Numbered from the stretch's first letter, positions 46,783 to 57,344 are shown. The stretch is DNA of 64,000 bases from Neptunomonas sp. (GCF_016744175.1 NZ_JADGEV010000002.1:95304-159303); one strand, 5' to 3'. The notes: generated by a model not told the origin, from the letters alone. Numbers and translations: made by a program.

Positions 46783-48579
46783 TTATTCTCCTCGTTTCTT
46801 AAAAGCTTTAAAGGGATAGCCTTCACCTTTGACACCCCAGTTGTAAAATTCAAGTAAGTTCAAACGCAAACCATGAATCACTCCACTCATAACACCGAGC
46901 ACAAAATTTAATCCGTGCCCTAGGAGAATAATTAGCGCAAACAAAATAAACCCGCCTGCTGATACAGAATCTCTCGCCACAATAGCCAAGTCATTAAACG
47001 TCACTGCCAGTGAGGCACTGGATAAGCCCAAAGCAAACAAGCGCATATAACTAAGCACATCACCAAACGCTTTAGACAAGCCATATAACGCCGTAAAGCC
47101 GTCAAATAACTGTAAGCACAAGCTTTTTACGCTATCCATTTTCCGCTCACCTGAAAACAATAAAATAAGCACAATGCCAGCAATGATAACTTTCAGAGAA
47201 AGCGTACTCGCCACATCAAGATCAGCGATACGTATGTAGCTAAGCCATAATGCAAAAGCACCGGCAATACTGAGCACCCAGCCAACCGATGAAAGCGCAA
47301 CTAACGATTTACGTTTCCCCCAAGCAACCATGCTATTTGCAATCACTAAATGCAAAACACCGGCACCAATTGATAACTTCATCATTGATGTAAAATCACC
47401 CATATTGATCACATGAAAGAGGCTTAAGAATGTTCCATCCGTAGGTGTAAGACCGAAGTAACTTCCCACCAAAACACCATAAAAGAATGCTGCGGCTACT
47501 AGCGCCAACCACAGGTTACGAATTCTTACCTTAGTTTCACCACCATCACTGAGCTTTCGCCAAGAGATCAACAGAACGCCAGCCAATACCAGTGCGTAAC
47601 CGGCATCGGCCATAATCATAGAAAAGAACAATGAAAAAGAGAAAAAAATGACAATTGAAGGATCCCAAGAACGATACCCAGGCAATTGGAAGAAAGAGAC
47701 CGCTTCTTCTCCCCCACCCATAATACTGCCATTCTTCAATAACGTAGGCGGAAGCTCATTTACAGTCGGTTCCTCGAACTGATAAGCAACCGGCAAGCCT
47801 TCTGCCCACACTTTAAAAGCAGGCAAACTATCTTCCGGTACCCAAGACTGTAGAACAAAAAAGTCACCCGTATCCAAAACAAGCTGTTCAGCCAAAGCCA
47901 GTTCATGCGAATTAATGGTGTCATTTAAGGAGAGCGTCAGTGACAGTATCCAGCGCGTTAGTAGCTGCCTTTCAGCATTCAAATCCTCCAACCGTACGAG
48001 CGCATCATTTTTTAATTTTTCCAAACTAAAAAGGGAACTTGATCCGATATGTGCTCGTGGAAACGCTACTTGCTCTGCATTAGGCTCATCAACAGCAATC
48101 ACTACCAGATAGATACTTTTATGATCTCTATTAATAATTTTCCAAGGAAGTTCAACATTAGCCAACAGTGCTTCTTTACTCAACGGTACTAAATAAAGCC
48201 AAACCCGATACTGATTCATCTCGTCTAGAGGTGGGAACTCAAAATCACCCCATACACCTAGTTCTTTTTTTCTCGTTGCCATTAACTCAATTTCATCAAT
48301 GACATCTTCACGAGCAACTTTGTTTTTTATTACTCGATCAATTACATCCGATAACTCAATTGATTCAGATGGCATCTGCATTCGTCTTTTAAGCGGCGCG
48401 CTCATCAAATAGCTTAATGCTTCTCGCAGGTAAGTTGTTGCATCAGTTGATTGATCTAGAGTTTGCTCCGATAGTGTAATGAGATGAGCCAATCCAAATG
48501 TTTGAAACTGCTCCATAATGGCGCTTTTTTCATTTATCTCGCCAATCAGGGTTAATTTTTGTAGCGCCGCTATACTCAT
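46783..48579 (-). CDS. atpI: V/A-type ATPase membrane subunit I
   Basis: Stator subunit that forms the ion channels next to the K ring. An N-terminal cytoplasmic half (about 1-300) is followed by seven or eight membrane spans. The essential arginine is probably R513 in SYMRLFALGLSSASL. Other family blocks are DAGYALVLAGVL and LLGHGLNFVLGVMSGVIHGLRLNLLEFYNWG, with the C-terminal EGYPFKAFKKR. Length 598 is close to Chlamydia and Treponema subunit I. It overlaps the D gene by 4 bases. Confidence 0.92.
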   Translation of the reverse strand: MSIAALQKLTLIGEINEKSAIMEQFQTFGLAHLITLSEQTLDQSTDATTYLREALSYLMSAPLKRRMQMPSESIELSDVIDRVIKNKVAREDVIDEIELMATRKKELGVWGDFEFPPLDEMNQYRVWLYLVPLSKEALLANVELPWKIINRDHKSIYLVVIAVDEPNAEQVAFPRAHIGSSSLFSLEKLKNDALVRLEDLNAERQLLTRWILSLTLSLNDTINSHELALAEQLVLDTGDFFVLQSWVPEDSLPAFKVWAEGLPVAYQFEEPTVNELPPTLLKNGSIMGGGEEAVSFFQLPGYRSWDPSIVIFFSFSLFFSMIMADAGYALVLAGVLLISWRKLSDGGETKVRIRNLWLALVAAAFFYGVLVGSYFGLTPTDGTFLSLFHVINMGDFTSMMKLSIGAGVLHLVIANSMVAWGKRKSLVALSSVGWVLSIAGAFALWLSYIRIADLDVASTLSLKVIIAGIVLILLFSGERKMDSVKSLCLQLFDGFTALYGLSKAFGDVLSYMRLFALGLSSASLAVTFNDLAIVARDSVSAGGFILFALIILLGHGLNFVLGVMSGVIHGLRLNLLEFYNWGVKGEGYPFKAFKKRGE

Positions 48580-49190
48580 AACTGCGCCCTCCCCAAATCA
48601 ACCAGCTTCTTTTGTTTAGCAAGCTTTGAGCGAACAACACCGGCCCTTTCTTGATCAGATAAGAAAAGGCCTATTTTCTTTATATTATCCTCCGCTTCAG
48701 GAATGAGTACTTTAGAAAACAAATTAACCCGCTGTGTAATAGTACGTGCGGCCAATTGTAATTTTTCAAGCCTGATACACAGAACTTGCTCTTCCATTTT
48801 AAGCTGCATTACTTTTTCAAGAGAAATCGCGAGTTCTTCAAACCAATGCGGTCGAATAAGATAACCATATTCAGCCCGTTTAAAGATGATACTTTCTAAA
48901 ACAGGCACCTTGGTTCCTAACAGGTTTTCTTCAGAAAGCTTAAAACTTTCAACAACGACTAAGCCATCCATTTCGATATTGACAACCGCTAACATTGGAA
49001 GCTTCTGATAGACAGCAGCCTCCAAGGAAGCTATATCGCATACATGCTGCTGCAACGCTTCTTCTGCTTTTTTTCGCTCGATCAGCAACTGCTTCTGCTT
49101 CATTTCAAGCGATGGCAAGTAACGACCATACGAAGCTTTACGGTGCTTTTCTTTGCTTAAGGCACTTTTATTAAGCGCTAACTTTGCCAT
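48576..49190 (-). CDS. atpD: V/A-type ATPase central shaft subunit D
   Basis: Rotor axle subunit, 204 residues, mostly two long helices. The N-terminus AKLALNKSALSKEKHRKASYGRYLPSLEMKQKQLL and the C-terminal RTITQRVNLFSKVLIPEAEDNIKKIGLFLSDQERA are characteristic. Its start overlaps the end of the B gene by 20 bases, so translation is coupled. Confidence 0.92.
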   Translation of the reverse strand: MAKLALNKSALSKEKHRKASYGRYLPSLEMKQKQLLIERKKAEEALQQHVCDIASLEAAVYQKLPMLAVVNIEMDGLVVVESFKLSEENLLGTKVPVLESIIFKRAEYGYLIRPHWFEELAISLEKVMQLKMEEQVLCIRLEKLQLAARTITQRVNLFSKVLIPEAEDNIKKIGLFLSDQERAGVVRSKLAKQKKLVDLGRAQL

Positions 49191-50526
49191 CAGTCCCTGC
49201 CCAGTATTTATCCTTTAATACCTGTTTAATGACCACTTCTTCTTTATCAAAACACTCAGCAAGCAATACCCAGCAAGCATCAAGTGCAGGTTCTAATTCC
49301 ATCGAAATATCAAGGCGCATAAACTGCTTTTTAAACAACTGACTAAACTTTAACAACTTATGATCAAACTCACTTAAATCAAATGCCATTGCTTGCTTCT
49401 GTTCAGCATCAACACCTTCAGAGTAGTAGCGGATCATGGTATTCATAATTTGGCTATGGTCATCTCGCGTCTGCTTACCAATAACATGCTGCTTCAAACG
49501 AGATAACGAACCGAACGGATCAATAACACCATTGTGGAGATAAAATTGGCCTTCTGTAATGTACCCCGTGTTATCAGGCACCGGGTGCGTCACATCATCA
49601 CCAGGCATAGTCGTAACAGATAATATTGTGACTGAACCGGCTCCTCTGAAGTCGCAAGCCTTCTCGTAACGACGCGCCAACTGAGAGTACAAATCGCCCA
49701 TATAGCCACGATTTGAGGGAATATGCTCCATCGCAATACCAATTTCTTTCATAGCATCAGCGTAAGCTGTCATATCGGTCATTAGTACCAATACTCTCTT
49801 ACCCTCTTCGACAGCGAGCTTTTCGGCGACGGCTAAAGCCAGATCAGGTACCATTAATCGTTCAACAACAGGGTCAGATGCAAGATTGACATACATAACT
49901 GTTCGAGACATGACACCGGCATCTTCAAACATTTTCTTGAAGCCGTAGTAGTCATCAAAAATCAAGCCTAGGCCAGCAAAGATAACGACATCAGCATCAG
50001 CCTGTACACCAATGCGCCCTAGAAATTTATTAAATGGCTCTCCTGCAACCGAAAAAATGGGGATTTTTTGGCTTTCGACAAGACAGTTAAATACATCAAT
50101 CATTGGGACATTAGTGCGAATCATTCGGGAAGCAAGTACGCGCGACACCGGGTTTACCGTAGGACCATTAATCGCAACCTTAGGCTCCTGAGTCAAACTA
50201 GGCCCATTGTCGATAGGCACACCAGATCCATTAAAAATACGACCAAAGATGTTTTCAGAATAAATAGCCTTCATGGTTTCACCCAAAAAACGCACAGAAG
50301 CATTATTCGACAGACCTTTAGTGCCAGAAAATGCCTGTAATGACACCACGTCATCAGACAGTTTGATAATCTGGGCTAAAGAAAAAAATTCGCCATTTTG
50401 TTCAATAATCGCCAAATCACGATTTCTTGGCGGTGTGCTCATAGTAGCTACATCAGAAACTCGTAAATTAACAATATCACCAACAATGCTAGATATACCT
50501 TTATAGTAAGTGAACCCTAAGTCCAT
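49171..50526 (-). CDS. atpB: V/A-type ATPase non-catalytic subunit B
   Basis: The regulatory nucleotide-binding subunit that alternates with A in the head. It lacks a P-loop, as V-type B subunits do (IPIFSVAGEPFNKFLGRIG at the usual position). It contains family blocks VLVLMTDMTAYADAMKEI, PSNRGYMGDLYSQLARRYEKA and SVTTMPGDDVTHPVPDNTGYITEGQ. Length is 451. It is the first gene of this operon, whereas in Chlamydia and spirochaetes it is preceded by E, DUF2764 and A. The 131 bases upstream contain the presumed promoter, but no good -35/-10 pair was found. Confidence 0.94.
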   Translation of the reverse strand: MDLGFTYYKGISSIVGDIVNLRVSDVATMSTPPRNRDLAIIEQNGEFFSLAQIIKLSDDVVSLQAFSGTKGLSNNASVRFLGETMKAIYSENIFGRIFNGSGVPIDNGPSLTQEPKVAINGPTVNPVSRVLASRMIRTNVPMIDVFNCLVESQKIPIFSVAGEPFNKFLGRIGVQADADVVIFAGLGLIFDDYYGFKKMFEDAGVMSRTVMYVNLASDPVVERLMVPDLALAVAEKLAVEEGKRVLVLMTDMTAYADAMKEIGIAMEHIPSNRGYMGDLYSQLARRYEKACDFRGAGSVTILSVTTMPGDDVTHPVPDNTGYITEGQFYLHNGVIDPFGSLSRLKQHVIGKQTRDDHSQIMNTMIRYYSEGVDAEQKQAMAFDLSEFDHKLLKFSQLFKKQFMRLDISMELEPALDACWVLLAECFDKEEVVIKQVLKDKYWAGTDGKVSA

Positions 50527-50657
50527 TTATCTATCCATCCTATTACTTTATAAATTAATAAATTCGGTAACTAGGCTCAGGCACTACTTAATACCTGCAT
50601 CAATAACAGATATATTCCCTGTCTCTACCTGCACTCCCCCCTAAGTGAAGTCATAGC

Positions 50658-50969
50658 TTATATATCTGCAAGTTTATATACATCGTAAGCCACCTCTTCA
50701 TATGGATGCACTTGCTTCAACTTGGCTACCACTTCTTTTATCAAGTGATCTTCACATACCATTTCGACCTTCCACTCAGACATCATTTCCAACTGATCAA
50801 GTGTTCCAACATAAGGTTGACTGCCTTCAGAGGGCTTAAACTGTCCTTGCCCTAAAACTTGCCAACAGCAAGCATCATAGTCCCCTATTTTTCCAGCTCC
50901 ATGCTCAAACAGAGCAACTTTTACAGTATCAAGATGAGACTCAGGAACAAAAAAAGCTAATTTGTGCAT
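50658..50969 (-). CDS. Stand-alone YqfO/NIF3-insert-like domain protein
   Basis: A 103-residue protein resembling the PII/CutA-like insert domain of YqfO/NIF3 proteins, with GAGKIGDYDACCW, FKPSEGSQPYVG and VHPYEEVAYDVYKL. Proteins of this small type are common in proteobacteria. Their function is not established, though metal binding through the HPYEE segment is plausible. It lies upstream of the V-ATPase operon on the same strand, but a 131-base gap separates them, so co-transcription is uncertain. Confidence 0.75.
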   Translation of the reverse strand: MHKLAFFVPESHLDTVKVALFEHGAGKIGDYDACCWQVLGQGQFKPSEGSQPYVGTLDQLEMMSEWKVEMVCEDHLIKEVVAKLKQVHPYEEVAYDVYKLADI

Positions 50970-51221
50970 ACGTTAACTCCCAATAGAATTGGCTTCATTG
51001 ACCTACAACATAAGACATGACCGACACATTCTGCAAGCGCCTCGTTACAGTATTATTTTTTATCGCTGTTTAACGAGAAACGAATCCAAAAAATCATCAG
51101 GCACTCGAAAAAAGAAACACTAACACTTTAAAAAAACTAACTAATTCATGTTGTTACTAATCATAAAAGCAAAATCACGCGCTTGATATATAATCAATAG
51201 GAGTAAAAGAAAGGATCAATC

Positions 51222-51851
51222 ATGCTTAAACTTTTTTCAGTTATTGGTGGCATTGTGCTACTTTTTATCTGGCTGGCACCAGACAACAGCGCTCCTCCAG
51301 AACATCAGGCTAATATTACTCCGATATTGGCGCCATTAGATGCTCCTGTTCAAAAGCTTTTGTCAAAATCGGCCCAAAACGCTCAGCCTTTTTTGCTTAA
51401 TGAATACACTTTACAGCCAAAAGCTGAAATACATTTTTCTGCTCGCTTACTAGGCAAAGAACGATATAGATTAGGAAGAGAGTCCGACTTGTCGCCTGTC
51501 GACTTAGCATTAGGCTGGGGGGCAATGGCTAACCCACAAATAACAGATAATATTAAAATATCTCAGAGCAATCGTTGGTTTCATTGGAAAACCGACCAAC
51601 TACCTATACCACGCCGCCAAATAGAAACAAGCGCAGCAAACGTTCATATTATTCCTGCAAACCAAGCAGTCAAAGATCAGTTATCTAGAATTGATGAAGG
51701 AGAGATTCTTCAAATATCAGGCCAACTCGTGGACATACAAAGCGCGGACGGCTTCTTTTGGCGCACATCCATGACACGTCAAGACGTTGGAGCAGGGGCC
51801 TGTGAAATTATCTATGCAACACATATAGACGTGTTACCAGACCCCTTTTAA
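51222..51851 (+). CDS. Conserved membrane-anchored protein of unknown function
   Basis: A hydrophobic N-terminus (about 5-19) acts as an anchor or signal, followed by about 185 residues outside the membrane. Blocks LSPVDLALGWGAMAN, ISQSNRWFHWKTDQLPIPRR, SAANVHIIPAN, GEILQISGQLVDI and RTSMTRQDVGAGACEIIYAT belong to a hypothetical family I recognise by pattern, but no function is known to me. A TATAAT lies 28 bases before the ATG at 51189-51194 without a clear -35, and an AAGGA site precedes the start. It converges on the DUF3461 gene. Confidence 0.7.
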   Translation: MLKLFSVIGGIVLLFIWLAPDNSAPPEHQANITPILAPLDAPVQKLLSKSAQNAQPFLLNEYTLQPKAEIHFSARLLGKERYRLGRESDLSPVDLALGWGAMANPQITDNIKISQSNRWFHWKTDQLPIPRRQIETSAANVHIIPANQAVKDQLSRIDEGEILQISGQLVDIQSADGFFWRTSMTRQDVGAGACEIIYATHIDVLPDPF

Positions 51852-51852
51852 C

Positions 51853-51888
51853 AGCGAACCGGTGAAGACCTGCTGACAGGCATTCGCT
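51853..51888. terminator. Nested hairpins in a convergent gap
   Basis: An outer 6-bp pair (AGCGAA / TTCGCT) encloses an inner CCTG-CTGA-CAGG hairpin. It fills the 39-base convergent gap and could end both genes, although there is no T-run. Confidence 0.4.
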
Positions 51889-51890
51889 AC

Positions 51891-52280
51891 TTAGATTTCG
51901 TCAATCTGTCGACGAATATCTTCTATTTTGCGTGCAACAACTTTTTCAAGGTGCTCTATATCATCTAACAGTTTTGCTTTACGTGTTTGCGTAGTTTTCT
52001 CAGCGCTGACCAGCTGATCTAACTCCGCAACTGCACGCAGAAAATAAGGAGAAGATTCTGTTGTAGCGATATAAGGAACACGGCCTTCATTCACTCGCAT
52101 GTTTTTATGCATACGCTTAAATTTAAACTTTTTACTTTTAGTCATCCAATCGCCTTGATGGCGATGGAAGTAAATTTTTAGAATATCGATATCTCCTTCA
52201 ATACGAGACGTATAACGCTCGATATCTGAAGGCTCATCAATACCCATTTCTGTTAATGTTGGAAACTTCTCAGCTGACAT
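51891..52280 (-). CDS. DUF3461 family protein
   Basis: A 129-residue soluble protein with PTLTEMGIDEPSDIERYTSR, DILKIYFHRHQGD, SKKFKFKR and SPYFLRAVAELDQL, the DUF3461 pattern. A C-terminal coiled coil (about 92-128) follows. The function is unknown. It follows dapB on the same strand behind a terminator. Confidence 0.82.
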   Translation of the reverse strand: MSAEKFPTLTEMGIDEPSDIERYTSRIEGDIDILKIYFHRHQGDWMTKSKKFKFKRMHKNMRVNEGRVPYIATTESSPYFLRAVAELDQLVSAEKTTQTRKAKLLDDIEHLEKVVARKIEDIRRQIDEI

Positions 52281-52395
52281 ATCCCTACCACCTCACTGTT
52301 TTTTCATCGATACCAAAGTATAAAGCACCATAAGAAAAAAATTCACTAAAGGAAACAAAAATTTGTATTTAAGACGTTATTTTAGACTATATAAA

Positions 52396-52419
52396 AAAAG
52401 CTGCTCATTGGCAGCTTTT
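52396..52419 (-). terminator. Terminator after dapB
   Basis: A 9-bp stem (AAAAGCTGC / GCAGCTTTT) with a 6-base loop and a T-run on the minus strand, 22 bases past the dapB stop. Confidence 0.85.
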
Positions 52420-52441
52420 AAGAGTGCAAATAAACACGAAA

Positions 52442-53245
<804 letters not shown>

Positions 53246-53271
53246 TTAACTCTCTTATCGTGTGCCGACAC

Positions 53272-54075
53272 TTAATTTTCTTCTAAAGAAATTTGCTGAT
53301 TCATATTGAAGGCGGGCTTTTCACACCCAGAGCCACCGACTACCCGAGCAGGAACACCAACAACCGTGGTATGACAAGGCACATTATCCAGCACAACACT
53401 ACCACCGCCGACTTTAGCACCTTTCCCCACTTCGATATTGCCTAAGATTTTAGCCCCTGCGCCAATCAAAACGCCTTCACGGATCTTCGGATGACGATCA
53501 CCACTTTCATTACCAGTCCCACCTAGTGTTACCGACTGTAAAATAGATACATCATTCTCAATCACACAGGTCTCACCGACGACAATACCGGTAGCATGGT
53601 CAAACATCACTCCTTGACCTATTCGAGCCGCAGGATGAATATCAACCTGACACATGGTACTAACACGGCTTTGGATATAGGACGCCATTGAACGACGATT
53701 TTGATGCCAGAACCAATGAGCAACACGGTGCGCCTGCAGCGCATGAAACCCCTTTAAGTAAAGCAACACAGTGGAACAATGTACGACAGCAGGATCACGT
53801 TTTCTGACTGCTATAATATCGTGACACGCCGCAGTAATTATTTGAGGGTCAGCTTCCATAGCTTTTTCTAGCAACTCACGAAGCAACAACGATGACATAA
53901 CATCGTCAGCTAGCTTACTGGCTAAAAGGTAGGAAAGTGCTGATTTCAGGTCAGAGTGATTAATAATACAAGAGTGGTAAAAGCTAGCCAGACAAGGTTC
54001 TTTCGCTACTTCAGTCTTTGCTTCTTCCTGGATACTCAGCCACAACTCAGCCGGCTCTGTACTTAAAATCGTCAT
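53272..54075 (-). CDS. cysE: Serine O-acetyltransferase
   Basis: Makes O-acetylserine for cysteine synthesis. The N-terminal helical domain (about 8-140, LWLSIQEEAKTEVAKEPCLA) and the left-handed beta-helix with hexapeptide repeats (about 145-240) match CysE. The active-site region is DIHPAARIGQGVMFDHATGIV, and the C-terminus is longer than the repeat domain, as expected for cysteine feedback. Length 267 (E. coli 273). It lies between dnaJ and dapB, a less usual position. A GGAG site precedes the ATG. Confidence 0.95.
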   Translation of the reverse strand: MTILSTEPAELWLSIQEEAKTEVAKEPCLASFYHSCIINHSDLKSALSYLLASKLADDVMSSLLLRELLEKAMEADPQIITAACHDIIAVRKRDPAVVHCSTVLLYLKGFHALQAHRVAHWFWHQNRRSMASYIQSRVSTMCQVDIHPAARIGQGVMFDHATGIVVGETCVIENDVSILQSVTLGGTGNESGDRHPKIREGVLIGAGAKILGNIEVGKGAKVGGGSVVLDNVPCHTTVVGVPARVVGGSGCEKPAFNMNQQISLEEN

Positions 54076-54093
54076 TCAATACTCCAGACAACT

Positions 54094-54112
54094 CGGGCCG
54101 CTAAGCGGCCCG
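54094..54112. terminator. GC-rich hairpin between dnaJ and cysE
   Basis: A perfect 8-bp GC-rich stem (CGGGCCGC / GCGGCCCG) around a 3-base loop, directly upstream of the cysE ribosome-binding site. No T-run follows on the minus strand, so it may act as an mRNA-stability or pausing element rather than a full terminator. Confidence 0.55.
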
Positions 54113-54120
54113 GTTACACA

Positions 54121-55248
54121 TCAATCTTCGAAGAACTTTTTCACAGAGTCAAAGAAGGAGTGCCTCTTTGGACTATGCTTTTTCTGCCCATCTTTAGTCG
54201 CTTCCTGAAATTCACGTAACAGTTCTTTTTGACGGCTGTTAAGGTTCACAGGGGTTTCTACAACCACTTTTACCATCAAATCGCCAGCACCACCACCACG
54301 TACCGGCGCCACACCCTTACCACGCAGGCGAAACAGCTTTCCGGTTTGCGTCTCAGACGGCACTTTCAATTTTACACGACCATCCAATGTAGGCACCTCT
54401 AGCTCACCGCCTAAGGCTGCATCAATAAAGCTAATCGGCACTTCACAGTATAGATGTCGACCATCTCGTTCAAAGATCGCATGCTCACGCACACTCACTT
54501 GAACATATAGATCACCGGCTGGGCCACCATGACTTCCTGCCTCACCTTCACCTGATAAACGAATACGATCACCTGTATCCACACCAGAAGGAATTTTAAC
54601 AGACAAAGTCTTCGTCTTTTCTACACGTCCTTGGCCATGACAGCTATTACAAGGATCGCTGATAACTTTTCCTTCGCCGCGACAAGTAGGACACGTTTGC
54701 TGTACAGAGAAAAATCCCTGCTGCATGCGCACTTGACCAACACCACCACAGGTACTACATGTTTTCGCCGTCGTGCCTTTTTTTGCACCACTACCATCAC
54801 ACGGATCGCAAGGAACCAGCGTAGGCACTTTAATAGTTTTTTCGACACCTCGAACCGCTTCTTCTAAAGACAATTCCATGGTATAACGCAAATCTGCACC
54901 ACGCTGGACCGAGCTACGACGTCGACCACCGCCACCGCCACCGCCAAAAATGTCGCCAAATACATCGCCGAATACATCAGAGAAACCACCGTCAAAACCA
55001 CCGCCACCGCCACGCATGCTGGGATCAACACCTGCATGGCCATACTGATCATAAGCAGCTTTTTTCTGCGCATCAGAAAGTACTTCATAGGCTTCATTCA
55101 GCTCTTTGAATTTTTCTTCAGCCGTTGCATCATCGGGATTGCGGTCAGGGTGATGCTTCATCGCCTGACGGCGAAATGCTTTTTTGATGTCCCGATCATT
55201 GGCGTTGCGCTCAACACCTAGAATTTCATAATAATCTTGCTTAGACAT
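54121..55248 (-). CDS. dnaJ: Chaperone DnaJ (Hsp40)
   Basis: Co-chaperone that stimulates DnaK ATPase and delivers substrates. The J domain (1-70) has the HPD motif in [10 protein letters not shown] glycine/phenylalanine-rich segment (about 75-110) is followed by four CxxCxGxG zinc motifs (about 140-210) and the substrate-binding C-terminal domain. Length 375 is normal. It follows dnaK after a 109-base gap holding two hairpins. Confidence 0.98.
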   Translation of the reverse strand: MSKQDYYEILGVERNANDRDIKKAFRRQAMKHHPDRNPDDATAEEKFKELNEAYEVLSDAQKKAAYDQYGHAGVDPSMRGGGGGFDGGFSDVFGDVFGDIFGGGGGGGRRRSSVQRGADLRYTMELSLEEAVRGVEKTIKVPTLVPCDPCDGSGAKKGTTAKTCSTCGGVGQVRMQQGFFSVQQTCPTCRGEGKVISDPCNSCHGQGRVEKTKTLSVKIPSGVDTGDRIRLSGEGEAGSHGGPAGDLYVQVSVREHAIFERDGRHLYCEVPISFIDAALGGELEVPTLDGRVKLKVPSETQTGKLFRLRGKGVAPVRGGGAGDLMVKVVVETPVNLNSRQKELLREFQEATKDGQKKHSPKRHSFFDSVKKFFED

Positions 55249-55276
55249 ATCCGGGTTAATTCTCTTGCAGCGGTTA

Positions 55277-55321
55277 GCTCCCGCCGGGAGCCGGACACAA
55301 CAACGCGGGCTAACGCCCGCG
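55277..55321. repeat. Two GC-rich hairpins in the dnaK-dnaJ gap
   Basis: Hairpin 1 (55277-55291) pairs GCTCCC with GGGAGC; hairpin 2 (55304-55321) pairs CGCGGGC with GCCCGCG around TAAC. Neither has a T-run. They may reduce dnaJ expression relative to dnaK or protect mRNA ends. Confidence 0.6.
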
Positions 55322-55357
55322 CTGTCACACTTCAGTAATTATAAGGGCAAGAAGTAT

Positions 55358-57277
55358 TTACTTCTTGTCATCCTTAACTTCTTCAAACTCAGCATCAACA
55401 GCGTCATCAGCAGGAGACTCTGCTTCAGCGCTAGGCTGTTCAGCACCCTCTCCTTGCTGAGCAGCATCTGCGTACATTTTCTCAGCCAGTGCAGAGATAA
55501 CAGCAGTCAGTGCTTCAGTTTTAGCTTCGATGTCAGCTTTATCATCTTCTTTCAGTGACGCTTCTAAATCAGCGATCGCAGCTTCAATTGCAGCTTTCTC
55601 TTCTTCAGTTGCTTTATCACCACCTTCTTTCAGCGTTTTCTTCGCAGAGTGGACCATTGCATCACCCTGATTACGGGCTTGAGTCAGTTCTTCAAACAAC
55701 TTATCAGCATCAGCGTTAGCTTCTGCATCACGAACCATCTGCTCGATCTCTTCATCACTCAGACCAGAAGAAGCCTTGATAATGATTGACTGCTCTTTAC
55801 CTGTTGCCTTGTCTTTAGCAGAGACGTTTAGGATACCGTTGGCATCCAAGTCGAATGTCACTTCAACCTGAGGCACGCCGCGTGGTGCTGGCGGGATATC
55901 AGCCAAGTCAAAACGACCTAGTGATTTATTCTGCGTTGCCTGTTTACGCTCACCCTGCACAACATGGATCGTTACTGCGTTCTGATTATCGTCAGCTGTA
56001 GAGAAGATCTGCGATTTCTTAGTTGGGATAGTTGTGTTCTTTTCAATCAATGCAGTGGCTACGCCACCCATAGTCTCGATACCCAACGTTAGCGGTGTAA
56101 CATCCAACAATAGAACGTCTTTTACATCACCAGACAATACTGCACCCTGAATTGCTGCGCCTACGGCTACTGCTTCATCTGGATTAACATCTTTACGTGC
56201 TTCTTTACCAAAGAAATCAGCAACAACCTGCTGAACCATAGGCATACGTGTCTGACCACCCACCAAGATAACTTCGTCGATATCAGAAGCGCTTAGGCCT
56301 GCATCTTTCAAGGCAGTACGACATGGGTTGATAGAGTTAGTCACTAATTCTTCTACCAGAGACTCTAACTTAGCACGCGTAATTTTAACGTTAAGGTGCT
56401 TAGGACCTGTTGCATCAGCAGTGATATAAGGTAAGTTAACATCAGTGCTTTGAGCAGTAGATAGCTCAACCTTAGCTTTTTCAGCACCTTCTTTCAGACG
56501 TTGTAGAGCTAGAGGGTCGTTATGTAAATCGATACCTGATTCTTTCTTGAATTCGGCTGCCAAATACTCGATAAGACGCATATCGAAATCTTCACCACCA
56601 AGGAAAGTATCACCATTAGTCGCCAATACTTCAAACTGATGCTCACCATCTACATCAGCAATCTCGATGATAGAGATATCGAACGTACCACCACCTAAGT
56701 CATAAACAGCGATTGTTTTATCGCCTTTCGACTGATCCATACCATAAGCAAGTGCTGCTGCTGTTGGCTCGTTAATAATACGTTTAACGTCTAGACCAGC
56801 GATTTTACCAGCATCTTTCGTTGCCTGACGCTGAGAATCGTTAAAGTAAGCTGGAACAGTGATAACCGCACCTGTTACTTCTTCGCCCAGATAGTCTTCA
56901 GCAGTTTTCTTCATTTTCTTCAAGATTTCAGCAGAGATCTGTGGCGGAGCCATCTTATCATCTCGTACTTGAACCCAAGCATCGCCATTATCAGCTTCAA
57001 CGATTTTGTAAGGAACCATGCTGATATCTTTCTGAACTACGTCATCTTTGAAACGACGACCAATTAGACGCTTAATAGCATATAGTGTGTTATGTGGGTT
57101 AGTTACAGCCTGACGCTTTGCAGACTGACCTACCAAAATTTCATCTTCTGTATAGGCAATAATAGAAGGGGTTGTACGATCACCCTCAGCGTTTTCAATA
57201 ACACGTGTTTTGTCGCCATCCAGAACTGCCACACAAGAGTTGGTAGTACCTAGATCTATACCGATAATTTTGCCCAT
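55358..57277 (-). CDS. dnaK: Chaperone DnaK (Hsp70)
   Basis: ATP-dependent chaperone. The nucleotide-binding domain begins [20 protein letters not shown] and contains [34 protein letters not shown] and the [13 protein letters not shown] block. The substrate-binding domain includes [16 protein letters not shown], and the lid ends in an acidic EEVKDDKK tail. Length 639 matches E. coli (638). A sigma32-type promoter lies directly upstream, in addition to the one before grpE. Confidence 0.98.
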   Translation of the reverse strand: MGKIIGIDLGTTNSCVAVLDGDKTRVIENAEGDRTTPSIIAYTEDEILVGQSAKRQAVTNPHNTLYAIKRLIGRRFKDDVVQKDISMVPYKIVEADNGDAWVQVRDDKMAPPQISAEILKKMKKTAEDYLGEEVTGAVITVPAYFNDSQRQATKDAGKIAGLDVKRIINEPTAAALAYGMDQSKGDKTIAVYDLGGGTFDISIIEIADVDGEHQFEVLATNGDTFLGGEDFDMRLIEYLAAEFKKESGIDLHNDPLALQRLKEGAEKAKVELSTAQSTDVNLPYITADATGPKHLNVKITRAKLESLVEELVTNSINPCRTALKDAGLSASDIDEVILVGGQTRMPMVQQVVADFFGKEARKDVNPDEAVAVGAAIQGAVLSGDVKDVLLLDVTPLTLGIETMGGVATALIEKNTTIPTKKSQIFSTADDNQNAVTIHVVQGERKQATQNKSLGRFDLADIPPAPRGVPQVEVTFDLDANGILNVSAKDKATGKEQSIIIKASSGLSDEEIEQMVRDAEANADADKLFEELTQARNQGDAMVHSAKKTLKEGGDKATEEEKAAIEAAIADLEASLKEDDKADIEAKTEALTAVISALAEKMYADAAQQGEGAEQPSAEAESPADDAVDAEFEEVKDDKK

Positions 57278-57344
57278 GTTTCTTTCTCCGCTATTCGTTG
57301 CTCAATTGAATGAGCTGTAAATCTGTTAAAATCTGTATGCCCTT

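Noticed and set aside
42993..50526. Reading the A and B genes as a flagellar or type III secretion ATPase
   Set aside because: Subunit A has the V-type insert, B lacks a P-loop, and D, E, I and K subunits are encoded with them.
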